Source of the DNA: Saururus chinensis
Lineage: Eukaryota > Streptophyta > Magnoliopsida > Piperales > Saururaceae
Direction: 5' to 3'
Assembly (NCBI GenBank): GCA_035235625.1
Contig: CP141140.1
Location: 51,393,351 to 51,457,350, forward strand
Length of the DNA stretch: 64,000 bases
Shown here: positions 13,018 to 23,921 of the stretch, one piece after another
How positions within the stretch are numbered: position 1 is the first letter of the stretch
How the letters are laid out: each line of letters begins with the position of its first letter
Notes under the pieces: model-generated
The model's input: only the letters and a program-made list of their open reading frames with translations
Told to the model about the DNA's origin: nothing
Database searches by the model: none
Position numbers and translations under genes: made by a program

Positions 13018-13190
13018 GATTTTAGGCTTGATGAGCAGGGGTTGCTCGAGTGCTCTAGCCTTGTGGAGCAGGGGTTGCTCGAGGGCTCTAGCCTTGTGGA
13101 GCAGAGGTTACACGAAGGCTTCGGCCTTGAGGAGCAGGTCTATTTGATATGGGATTGCTCGAGGGCTTCGGCCTTGAGGAGCAAATTTAT
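13018..13190 (+). repeat. Tandem array, about 33-bp unit
   Basis: Four to five imperfect copies of a unit containing 'gttgctcgag' and 'ccttgaggagca' or 'ccttgtggagca', inside LTR A. The short ORFs across it are a by-product of the array. Confidence 0.8.
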
Positions 13191-13224
13191 TCTCTCTATT
13201 TATGGATATGCATGGTAAATTAGT

Positions 13225-13560
13225 GTATTTGAGACACTTATACATGCAGGATGAATGGGAGTGAATATGAATGATCTGAATGTGTGGTAGAGACACTTTT
13301 CATACAGGTTATATGTGATGTATATGCATGATGTGTGTTAGAGACACTTCTCATACAGGTTATATGTGATGTTTATGCATAATCCAAATATATGTTAGAG
13401 ATGTTTCTCATGCAGGTTATATGTGATGTTTATGCATGATTTGAACATGTGGTAAAGATACTTCTTATGCAAGTTATATGTGATGATTATGCATGATGTG
13501 ATCATGTGAGAATCACTTATTATGCATGATGGATGTAATGTCATAATGTGATTATTCATG
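13225..13560 (+). repeat. Tandem array, about 51-62 bp unit
   Basis: Five to six imperfect copies with the landmarks 'gagacacttct', 'acaggttatatgtgatg' and 'tatgcatgat'. An array of the same type sits at the equivalent place in B (23010-23330) and in reverse in C (34280-34560), so it is an ancestral part of this LTR family. Confidence 0.8.
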
Positions 13561-16500
13561 TCATGATTAGTATGTATGAGATACTTGTATGCAGGATAAT
13601 TACTTATGAGTAAGCAAGGGTATGGTAAGGAAATTAATCATAAATGGTGATATTATGTGAAATGTGGATTTGAATTACCATGTTGATGTGCCGAGATTAT
13701 TTTTTGATTAATGTTACTATATTTCAAACCTTACGGAGTTTTACTCACCCCTCTTTTTGTGTTTTATTTTGGGGTTGCATAGTACGACATGCAATTGATT
13801 AGGATCCCCTATATGAGGGATGATCAGGATATGCATAGGAGTAGCTTGGATGTTGTTGGACTGTATTATGCTTGCTGATTTATGCTTTGATGATACTAGA
13901 AAACCATGTATGGATGATTATGTTTTTGACTCGTGTATATCTGATGCTTTTAGACCTATCTAAGATTTTTAGATTTTGAGCCACGTGTCTGCTCAAGTTG
14001 TTATGTATGTGGGTTGAGAGTGAGGATTTATTTTAGAGATATCATCCTCTTTTTTTTTCATTATTTCTCTTGCACAAAGGATTAAAGGTGCGAGACTCCG
14101 TGTATGTAATTCACTCACTAGAGGGGTTAAGACTTCCACAACATGTTAAACCAATAATCTTGTCATCCCCGTGTCCTCGTCCTGCCCTTGGACCGAGTTC
14201 CACTCAGGTCGGGCGAGTACCGAGGCATGACATAAGGTTTCGTATGATTTTTCCTTGTGAATATTTTAATTATAGATGAAAATAATGAGATTGAATTTTT
14301 TGCGTAATATGTAATGTACACATCGCATGCACGTGAGACAATTAGCCTTGGAATGTCACAAGGCGGTGCATGGTTTGGAACACAAACCTCAATGGGCATT
14401 CATTACCCCTGTATATGTGTTGGCTTTATAGATGTTGGACCATCCAATCTAAGGTGAAATATATAATTATAAATGAATATAGAAATTTAAGTTATTGAAC
14501 AAGATATTAGGGAACACAAAATTCAATACATATGTGTTATCCATGTGTAGGGAAGCCCATGTCTATGATGATGACATTGATATGAATGAGGGCAATGAAG
14601 GTAAAGATAATATTAGCGAAGCAAGTGATGAGGAGTATGGTATGAATGAAGAAGGTGTTAGAGGCAACAAAAGTGTTCAACAGATGGTTGACGGAGAGGG
14701 GGATGATGCGGTAGACATTGCAATTGCCGCAAATGACATGAATGTCGATGATGATGAGCCTCCGTACTATGATGATGAGGAGCCAATCTATGCACATATA
14801 ACAGATGAGTAAATAGAAAAGGCAGTCAATTGGGGTATGAATATGGAGCAACAGAACAAAGAAGAGTTATATGTTAGACAAATCTTTGAGGATAGAGAGG
14901 CATTCATCACAGCTTTGAGGGAGTTTTCAATTAGGAATTATGTCCAATATAAGGTTCTATGTGCATACAATTTAGAACAAACAATTAAGTGCATTGATAG
15001 TGCTTGCCCCTAGAGAGTTCATGGATCAATGAAGAGGGGTGTAGGCTACTTTAAATTGAAGACAGAAGGTGGTGACCACACTTGTAGGAATGTCTTGCAA
15101 GGTCATAATGCCCACCGTCCAAGCTGAATAAACTCTCATACCATGAGATATTATTCAAAGAATGGAGAGGTTCTACGTGAATATTTCTTATAAAAAGCCA
15201 AGGGCAACAAGGAATATGGCCATTAAAGCCATTAATGGGTATTGGGCTGAATCATACAAATTATTGTCAATGCACGTGAAAGTAATATAAGATGTGAATC
15301 ATGGTACCGTATATGAGTTGAAGTCTAATCAAGTGGATGGTGGCCCACGTCAGAGATTTACGTGGATGTTTTGGGCATTTGGACGATCAATTCTAAGGTT
15401 TAGGCATTACATCCTGATGATTAGTGTATCCTGGATCTTTTATGGTGGCAACGACTATTGACGGGAATAAGGAGTTATTTCCTCTAGCATTCGGAATAGT
15501 ATAAAAGGAAAATCATAAAAATTAGAAATAGTTCTTAAATCAATTGAGGAAGAAGGTACTTATGGATATGTCACATGCCACAATCATATCAAATTGACAT
15601 AAGGGGCTTCAAAAGGCCATGCCTGAAGTTTTTCCCACTCTAATCTTCTAGCATCGATATTGCATTCGCCACATAAAGGAAAATTTTAAAGAGTTTAAAA
15701 ATGATACACTGATGGATTTGATTGGGGCAGTTGCATGTGTACTGTTAGTTGAACAATTTGATGCTAAAATGGGCTTGATTGGTAAGGAAAATCAAAGGGC
15801 AAAACAACTCATCTCACAAGAAGGATTACACCTTGAATAGTGGTCTCTTGCTGATGATGGTTTTAGAAGATTTGGTATGACAACTACAAATATGGCAGAA
15901 ACTTTAAATAGTGTCTTGAGTGGGGCACATGAATTACCCATACAGGTCTTAGTGTCAGCCATTTTTTACTGGGTAGTAAATTTTTTGTTAAACGATGTTG
16001 CGCTCCAGAGGCCATGGTTACCATGCATACTCCAAAGTGGAAGGGATTATGAGGGAATAATCAAATAAAATTGGGGAGTATATATGTATATAGTTCAAAG
16101 AATCAACTGTACCGATTATGAAGTGATGACCACACATGGAAGGAAGTTAGTGATGAATGTGGTTCATCAAACTTGTACATGTAATTACCCTCAAGTTTAC
16201 CAATATCTTTGCTCTCATGTTCACGTTGTGTGGGGCAAGCAGCGGTAGCTTGTATATGCAAAAGTATGTTATACATCTACCATTTCTAGAAATGTGTACT
16301 ATGCACAATTCTACTCTCCTCTTGGTCGGGAGCTTTGGAAAAGAGATATTGCTTATGTGTTATTACCCACAATATCAACAAGACAACCCAGTCACCCACA
16401 ATATGTCCACATAGGGAATACAATGGACCATGTAACTATGGAGTTAGATGGTAGAGCCGGTTATAAATATGGGAAGCGCAAATAATCTTGGCATAATAGT

Positions 16501-17159
16501 AAAAGATGCACTAACTGTAACGCCCGAGATTTTTCATCCCTTTTTCTTAAAACTCATAGAATTTTTTTTTCTTTTATACGATAAATCGGAGTCAAACGAT
16601 AAAATCAAAACCCGTATAAACAGTTTATAATTTTAAACATGATACGATTAAACATCGTACTGTCAAATCAAATATCCTCAGGCGCTACTCGAAAACATAC
16701 GTACGATTAAATCACCATGATCATGGATTTTTAAATACAAATAACTCCCAAGCGTCCCCGAGTACAAGTTTCATAAACAGTCTACTCTAATCCAAATTAA
16801 AAGTCCAGAATACATACACTTAAATCTCATCAAATACATCAGATCGTGGCACCAACTATACTTGAGTCGAGGGGGAAACAATCCACCGCAGAGACGAGCG
16901 TCCATCTCCAGGAGCTCTCCAACACAACCTGCAAAAGCCTCCCGAACAACGGGGCTAAAAGAAGTAGGGTGAGTATTTTCATACTCAGTAGGAAAATACC
17001 CAGTAGGGGAAATCCCAAACGGTGAACTCAATAAGTTCATAAAACATGCGTCATGCAACTCAACATGAGGCAAACAATGTATAACATAAATATGCACATA
17101 AGCATATAAGCATGCATAGCACACCATCATATCAGACGTGCACAAACACCCTTAATCAG

Positions 17160-17470
17160 GGTCTTACAAACTTACTCGTACAATCAAAGGCATACTCAAA
17201 CCTTACGCATACTTGTACGACCTTACTCGTACAATCTTACACTTACTCGTACGACCTTACTCGTACGGTCTTACACTTACTGTCAAACTCATATTCAAAC
17301 TCTTACAGTCTTGCTCATACTTACTCTCTTACAGTCGTGCATATTCTCAATCTTACAGTCGTGCACATTCTCAATCTTACAGTCATACACATACTCATCA
17401 TCATACACTTACTCAAAATGTACAAACTCAGTCATACAGTCGTATACATACTATCGACCACTGAAGCTCA
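17160..17470 (-). repeat. Short-unit tandem array in LTR D
   Basis: Imperfect repeats with 'cttactcgtacgac' and later 'tcttacagtcgtgcacattctcaa' units. Overlapping ORFs in three frames encode Ser/Leu/Tyr/His-rich repeats and are not credible genes. Confidence 0.75.
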
Positions 17471-17583
17471 TTACAGCTAATAAGCTCCAATGTCGAAAAG
17501 GAAAAGAATGCCACTGGGGCATCACCTTAACCTCCGGGGAGTGACTAGATGCCATGGACTTTTCCGAAGGTAAGGTACACCAA

Positions 17584-17642
17584 TGCTCATGGGGCACGGG
17601 ATCAAACAGGTAAGAGTAGATCCATGATACTACTTACCTGAG
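17584..17642 (-). other. 59-bp block shared with LTR E
   Basis: Read in reverse it matches 54865-54923 at 58 of 59 positions, although the surrounding LTR sequence is much more diverged. It contains an inverted repeat with CAGGTAAG arms separated by about 18 bp, so that a 5' splice-site-like string is present on both strands. Confidence 0.75.
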
Positions 17643-17754
17643 CGCGCAAACATACACCCACACAAGGGGTCATACAATTGCCCACACATAAGGGGTCTTA
17701 TAGTGCCATAGAATTGCCCACCATAATGGGTCTTATAGTGCCAGTGCCACTCTT

Positions 17755-17940
17755 GGGCAGAAATATACAACGCTCTCAACAGAGCATCAAACGTCTAGGC
17801 TTGTACAACACACAGACCGAATCAAAAACATACTTCGCTCTCAACAGAGCATCAAACGTCTGGGCTTATACAGCACACAGACCAAATCAAACATACATCG
17901 CTCTCAACAGAGCATCAGATGTCCGGTGCTCTATATAGCA
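17755..17940 (-). repeat. Tandem array, about 65-bp unit
   Basis: Three copies marked by 'cgctctcaacagagcatca' and 'cacacagacc', inside LTR D. LTR F has a comparable 'ctcgctctacc' array at 47405-47510, suggesting related organisation. Confidence 0.8.
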
Positions 17941-20159
17941 CTCAAACAAAATCCCGCAGGAAACCACCATGGCAAGACACAAGAAGTGCTCAGCCGATTC
18001 ATTATCGGCTAGCTCAAACACGGAACTTAATCCGTCGAACCCTCAAGTCTCAAACTCACAACGCTATTATTAACGTTCTCATAATTCAAATTTGAATTAA
18101 GTATATTATGCGGTACAATTATGCCACACAAACTCAGTCCTCGACTGATCAAACTGAAGCTGAGCCCGATCCGAACCCTAGTTCGTCGGGGCAGCAGACT
18201 TCACTTACCCGTCCAGGTCACACATAACTCACCGTACACAAATCCTTATGCACGCATACATCCTCTGACATCCACCTTACGATCAGACATCTTACTTACA
18301 TCGTCAAACTGAGCTCCTCACAGCAGATCCCTGTTATCAACCTCTTACTTAATTCCTCACTTATTATACTTACTTTTCACATCATAATTTGTACGTTATG
18401 CTTGTACAATTATGCACGCTCTTACTGTCTGATAAACCCTCATAAGGCTCCAATCCTAAGTCTTCTTACTTACCGAACCCCTGACGTACGCTCCAAATCA
18501 AACTGACCCATCTCAAATCCTCGCTCCTCAACTTACTTTCTCTGTCTTCCGTTATACACTACACATCCAAATCCACATCCAACTTCATATCAAACCCTTA
18601 CCAGTCTTACCGTCCATCGCCCATACCTCTGCCCACACAGTCCACATACGTAACTTACTCGACATCGCTAGCCATCACTAGTGTGCCCATCAACCACATA
18701 CGTAGCACACTAACATATTCGCTAGCCATCACTAGCGCATACAACATACATCATACACATACATCACCATACTTACAACTCACATACATACATACATGCA
18801 TCTCAATGTGGCATAATTCACTATCTTACATCATGCATACATGTCATGATTTAATATCCAAAACATGGAATCATGCAAGCCTAGCATGCTGCTACTCATT
18901 CAAAGCATGCTGTCATGAATTTACGAGTTCAAAGCTCCCCTACCTCGTAATCATGACGTTTGATGGCGAGCACACGACGGTGGCGGAGTCGGCGGTCAAC
19001 ATCATTGCCTAGCTGAGAGAGCTGCTGTCCCGAGGTTTAAGAAGCGCCGGAACTACACACGGCCAAATGGGATGTCAAAATCAACGCGGTAAAATCCGCG
19101 ATCCACGGCGGCACACTAGGGGCGGCCGGGAGAAAGATCGTGCCAACGAGTGGCAGGTGCGACCGAAAGGCAGGGTGTACTCACTAAAATTCGACCGGTG
19201 GTTGAACAATACCAAACCGATCACAAGACGTCGAAATCGGCCGTGGACAGCACCCAACGGCGTCGATTTCACGTTCACAAGGGCCCACATAAGGGCGGAG
19301 GGCGACACTCAAGGACGTAGGAGAGGTGGACTCCTATGGTCAAATACAGACGATGGCAGAGCCATCCGACGGTCAGGCGGTGTTAAAATGGCACCTAAAC
19401 CCTAACCCGCACGCGCGGCTACTTGCACACGCGGCCAAGGGAAGAGGGGAGGGCTAGACGGTGTCGGCCCAAGACTCGGAAGGGCGGTAGGGCCATGCCC
19501 AAGGGTGGTGATCAGCAATACGGCCTTTGCCGTTGTCATGCCGAGGCAAGCCGACTAGAGGCCAATCGGCGTCCGGCGAGGGTAAGACGGTCAAAGGGCA
19601 ACACGTGGCGCTCTCTATAGAGCGGTCAGACACAATCGACAGAGGGGAACCTGGCCCATGCCGAAAGAAGAGGGGCGGTGCCGCACTAGGGTGGCCAGCC
19701 ATCCCCAGGCTGAAACCTGCCACACTAAGGTGGTCCAAGGGTGTTCGACATCCAACGATGCCCGATGGCCCATAACGGGTGGAAAACCCTGGGGCACAAT
19801 GACGAACAGGGTTTACTGGCGGCTCTGGCCGACTCCATCGTGGCCCTAACGGCCGGGAGAAGCTATCTCCGGCCAGAGGTGATGGCCAAAGTCAACTGCG
19901 ACACGCCGGACAAATAGCATAGTGGGGAGCAAAGGCTCGGTTTTTTTGAGTGAGAGCACCCGAGCAAGGGATGCGGATCAGGCTCCAACAAAGCGGAGGG
20001 GACGGAGGCTAAACCGGTCTGGATGGGGCCATCCCTGGGCCATCGCCCAGGCTGGGGCGGAGCCCACAACGACCGGACTGGCCTCACCAGCCAATGACAG
20101 TGGCGACAACTCAACGAAGAATCCGCCCACAATAGGGTGCAAATCAAACCGGGCGGAGC

Positions 20160-20960
20160 GGCCAAGGGGGTGGCCGAGCTAGCTGGGGGTCGGCCTTGCA
20201 GTCACTGGACCGCGGCTGGCCGGACGAAGGCCGGGCGGAGCCCACGACGGCCGTCCAGTAACTGCCGGCCAGTGGCGGCGATGCAAAATCAAGATACAGA
20301 GAGAGAGCGGAGTAGGGCTAACCGGAGGAATCCGAGTGGGGGAGCCAACGGGACTGGCCAGGACGGCGGCCTTGCCGTCACCGGCTCGTGGCTAGCCAGA
20401 CGGAGGCCGGGCGGAGCCCACCGGCCACCACCGGCGCCGCAGGACACGAGACAGAGAGACTGTGGCGGAATCAAAAACAGGGGAGAGGCGGAGCAGAGGC
20501 TGGGGCGGCGGAGGAGGACCACTGGGGCCGGGAGGGGTGGCCTGCCGCCGTCGCCAGCCCAGGGCAGAGCCGTGGCCGGCCGGCCGGCCCTCGGCGGCGG
20601 CGGTGGTACACAACACAGTGAGAGAGGGAGGGAACTCACCAGAGGGAGAGAGAGCTCAGGGGCCGGCGGGACTGGCCAGGGCGGCGGCCCTGCCGTCGCC
20701 GGCCTGAGACTGGCCGGACGGAAGCCGGGCGAAGCCCACCGGCCACCGCCGGCGCCGTCCAAGCGCGATCAGAGAGGGAGCAGACGGACCGGGGAAAACA
20801 GGGAAGAGGCGGGCGGAGCGGCGGAGCAACCGTGGGGCCGGGACGGCGGCCCCCCTGCCGTCGCACGGCCAGGGTGGAGCCGGTGCGGCGGCCCTGCAGC
20901 CCATCAGCAGTCGGCGGCAGCTAGGACAGAGAGACGCCGGAGAAGGGGCGGAGGAAAACA
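20160..20960 (-). repeat. GC-rich tandem array, about 157-bp unit
   Basis: About five diverged copies marked by 'gccggacggaggccgggcgg'-like strings and by an 'acagagagag'-like boundary at about 20298, 20449, 20617, 20770 and 20928. The composition is far more GC-rich than any other part of the window. Long overlapping ORFs on both strands (up to 317 codons, 20137-21090) arise because GC-rich DNA lacks stop codons; they have no domain. Confidence 0.75.
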
Positions 20961-22200
20961 CTGTTCCCACATCCAGAACCATCTGGATCGGGCTCAGCCG
21001 TGCCCGATCCCGTTTTCCTCCTTTTTTTTCTTTTTTATTTTTCCAATCGTATCCCCATCGCGTGTTAACTCAAGATTAGTTTTATGTTAACGTAAAATTG
21101 TGTCTTTGGAAGGTGTTGGAGGAGATTGAAGGTTCATTCCGGCCCAAATGTACAAGAAAAGGTAATGGATTCTTCAATCTCAACTTTGGGTAGTAAAAAT
21201 CTCAATTTTTATGATGTTATTTGAAGTGGATTTGCTTGATTTAGGCTCTAAAAGTGGGTTTAATAAATGTTAATCTTTAACTTCGATTTCTTAGGGTTTT
21301 ATCTTAGAATGGTTTATATTAGTGTTTTGGAAGGTTTGATGAGTTTTTTATAATGTTTAATACTATGGATGAAGATTTGAATGTGTTTTCATGGTGTCTC
21401 GGTTTTGATTTTTGAAATGAAGAAGGTCAAAACTGCTTTATTGGCGATCAAACAGCCTACAAGGCCGATCGATGGGCAACACTACATTTTTGACAGATTT
21501 CCAATTTAGTTGATCAAATGGCCTTGCAGGGCGATCAAACGGCTACACGACAGTTTTTTCAATTTTTAAAATTTATGCTTATTTTAATAGTTTACTCCAT
21601 TTGATAATTCTAATGGTTATGGGAGGTGTGTTATGATAAAATTAGGCTACTGAAGGTGTAAAATTGATGATGGAAGTTTATGGAATGTGTTTAATTATGG
21701 TCATGTGGCATCATATTATGTTGATAATTATGCATGTTGATATTGAAGTACCTTAAACTTTTGAATATTGGAATTCTTATTATTAGAATAGGTTTCCAGC
21801 AGGAATATTAGGTGGAAAATGGTGAGATGTGTTCTCTTATAATGATGATGGTTTATGTGTAATGGATGTGATCATGTTGTGGCTTAATGTGTAGAAAAAA
21901 AGTCATGTTTGTGGGAGTGAATGTTCGATTTCACATGGATGGATTTAAGCTTTATGGTGGATTTTGTTTTGATTTTAGTTAGGAATCATTATTTTGAATG
22001 TGTTCAAGCATGTGTAAATTATCTTATGAGTTTATGTCAAACATTGGTCATGTACTTAGATATGCATGAATACACACACATATGGGGAATCTACTATAAA
22101 ATTGTAGTTAATTATGCCTTGATTATGATGCATGAGGGGACTAATTGAGAGCATGTTCCATGTGTTGGAACCCACGTAGGTCTTGCTCACGGATGTATCA

Positions 22201-22512
22201 TGTTATCATGCATCAATGATCGGTATTCATGGACGAAGTTTTACTGATGTTTAACGGGAATTAATCGATTGTATGCAATGGTTGAGATTGCATGCCAGAT
22301 TAATCGCTCGGTGAATTAATGAGAACTTGGTTGGTCCGAAAGGACATATTTTCGATTGTTATCATGCATCAATGATCGGTATTCATGGACGAAGTTTTAC
22401 TGATGTTTAACGAGAATTAATCGATTGTATGCAATGGTTGAGATTGCATGCTAGATTAATCGCTCGGTGAATTAATCAGAACTTGGTTGGTCCGAAAGGA
22501 CATATTTTCGAT
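22201..22512 (+). repeat. 156-bp tandem duplication in LTR B
   Basis: Two adjacent copies (starting 22201 and 22357) differ at only a few positions, for example 'cgggaatt' versus 'cgagaatt'. LTRs A and C have a single copy of the equivalent sequence, so the duplication is recent and specific to B. Confidence 0.9.
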
Positions 22513-23009
22513 TTAAGTTCTTGTGTGGAACATGTATGCTCCCCGGGTTGAGTCTAGTTAAATAGAATTATGTGGGGATGGGTTGTGTACTTGTCCTACG
22601 GATTGAAATTATTATGATTGTCTTCTGGACCCTGAGAATCTAGAGTGGTACGCTTTGTGCACCGGCTACCATATGTTCTAGGGTTCCCTATGTGGGAATT
22701 CAGGCTCTCCCCACTGCAGGAAATGTCCCTGGGCAAACACCCCTGCTCTAGATTATGTGTGAGAATGAGACATCCTTGGCCAGGATCATCCAGGGCAAGC
22801 AACTTTAGGGGCTGACAAGCCCGACCCTTTTACATTTCCTGTGTGGAAAATTTGACCGTGTCGCGCCTTCGTGGCCTTGAGTGTGTCTAGCCTGTGTGGC
22901 ACTACTTATGTTTACTCCTTGATGGAGGCATTCACCATTTGTATTAATGCATGTGTATTATGAATGCTAGGCATTATTGTGTATCATGTGATTGTCATGT
23001 TTGTCGTGC

Positions 23010-23330
23010 AAGGTGAATGAGATGTGTTATGAATGCATGATTAGAAGATGTGTGAATGAGGCACTATTATCAGGATTATGTGTTATGAATGCATGATCAA
23101 AAGATGTGTGAATGAGACACTATATGCAGGATTATGTGGTATGAATGCAATGATCATAAAAAAATGTGTGAATGAGACACTATTATGCGGGATTATGTGT
23201 TATGAATGCATGATTAGAAGATGTGTGAATGAGACACTATTATGCAGGATTTTGAGTTATGAATGCATGATCAAAAAATATGTGAATGAGATACTATTAT
23301 ACAGGTATATGTGATGAGAATGCATGATCA
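23010..23330 (+). repeat. Tandem array, about 60-bp unit
   Basis: Five imperfect copies marked by 'gatgtgtgaatgagacacta' and 'tatgaatgcatgat'. It is equivalent to the array at 13225-13560 in LTR A. The 78-codon ORF over it is a repeat artefact. Confidence 0.85.
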
Positions 23331-23921
23331 AAAAATAGTGTATCAAGTCAAATGTGGATCTTATTTGCTAGACTGCCATGTCGTTGTGTTGTTCTGATTA
23401 TTGCCGTTGTATTAAAGCCATTACTGAGTTTTTATACTCACCACACTTTCTTTGTTTTGTTTTGGGGCTGCATGGCATGACACACAGACAGACAGGATCC
23501 TCTGTATGAGGAAAGATCGGAGGAGCTTAGGAGTAGTCGTGGAGGTTTCTAGTCTTGCATGTCTCTTCGTTTATCTTGTTTTGATGTTAGAACCTTGTGG
23601 AATGGTCCTTGTTTTAGATTTGTGATATACTATATCTTTAGTTTTGTTGAGACCTTATGTTAAGCCAAGTGTGTGGCTATGGATTGTTAGTATGTTGGTT
23701 TGAGATTTGTGTTTTGATTTAGAGTTAAAGTAACTCTTTAACTTTACCTATTTACTCTTGCTCAAAGTAGTGTGTAAACTCCGTAAATTAGATCGCTCGT
23801 GGTTAGGGCACAAGTCTTCCGCTATATATTTTCTTAACTGCTTTCAATACTGTCGCCCCCGTGCATTGTACCTACCCCTGGACCGGGTTCAGCTCAAGTA
23901 GGGCAGTGCCGGGGTGTGACA

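Larger units (their letters stand above)
10847..14232 (+). mobile_element. Long solo-LTR-like element A (3.4 kb)
   Basis: Starts TGTAAAATCCC and ends CGAGGCATGACA, with the 5-bp target duplication TAAGG on both sides (10842-10846 and 14233-14237). Homologous to B and, in reverse, to C. It has no gag or pol sequence and no internal pair of terminal repeats, so a solo LTR is the simplest reading; a non-autonomous large derivative is the alternative. It contains two tandem arrays (13018-13190 and 13225-13560). The target lies at the 5' splice site of MULE exon 1: the intact copy has 'tggaggtaagg' at 61761. Confidence 0.8.
10374..16515 (+). pseudogene. MULE transposase copy 2, split by LTR A
   Basis: Decayed copy of the transposase seen at 61284-64000. 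The first exon is at about 10374-10841. The short second exon (about 14330-14432) and long third exon (about 14540-16515) lie beyond LTR A (10847-14232). The acidic stretch at 14690-14800 (QQMVDGEGDDAVD), the transposase core (15660-15960) and the SWIM region (16170-16230) are recognisable, but many stops (for example TAG at 15011-15013 replacing a Trp codon) and frameshifts break it. The C-terminal zinc-knuckle sequence near 16480-16510 is the last recognisable part, cut at 16516 by LTR D. No functional product is expected. Confidence 0.75.
16516..21065 (-). mobile_element. Long LTR D, truncated, antisense
   Basis: Starts TGTAACGCCCGAG within MULE copy 2 (candidate 5-bp flank CTAAC at 16511-16515). 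It corresponds in reverse to LTR E: the 'actcagtaggaaaatac' block near 16983 pairs with 55290-55310, and 17584-17642 pairs with 54865-54923 almost perfectly. From about 18.9 kb it turns GC-rich and ends in a tandem array (20160-20960). The far terminus expected from E is missing; at about 21.07 kb the sequence switches to LTR B. No retroviral-type coding domain is seen. Confidence 0.65.
21070..23921 (+). mobile_element. Long LTR B, 5' truncated
   Basis: Homologous to the 3' part of LTR A and to the reverse of C (for example 21100-21310 against the reverse of 36110-36330). It ends CGGGGTGTGACA at 23921. The flanking ATATC (23922-23926) is part of the copia I reverse transcriptase, as shown by copia II at 40153, so B inserted into copia I. 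Its first 0.7 kb, its left target duplication and the rest of copia I to the left are all missing, replaced by LTR D. It contains a 156-bp tandem duplication and a 62-bp array. Confidence 0.7.

Noticed and set aside
13225..13560. Possible CRISPR-like array
   Set aside because: Units are directly adjacent imperfect tandem repeats without unique spacers, in a plant LTR.
17112..17544. Overlapping ORFs rich in Ser, Leu, Tyr and His
   Set aside because: They follow a short tandem repeat in LTR D and occur in three frames at once.
20137..21090. 317-codon ORF plus several overlapping long ORFs on both strands
   Set aside because: They lie over a GC-rich tandem array. Composition alone removes stop codons; the translation is Arg/Gly/Pro/Ala low complexity with no domain.
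23078..23314. 78-codon ORF with a repeated Met-Cys-Tyr-Glu-Cys-like pattern
   Set aside because: Produced by the 60-bp tandem array of LTR B; the equivalent arrays in A and C do not keep the frame.
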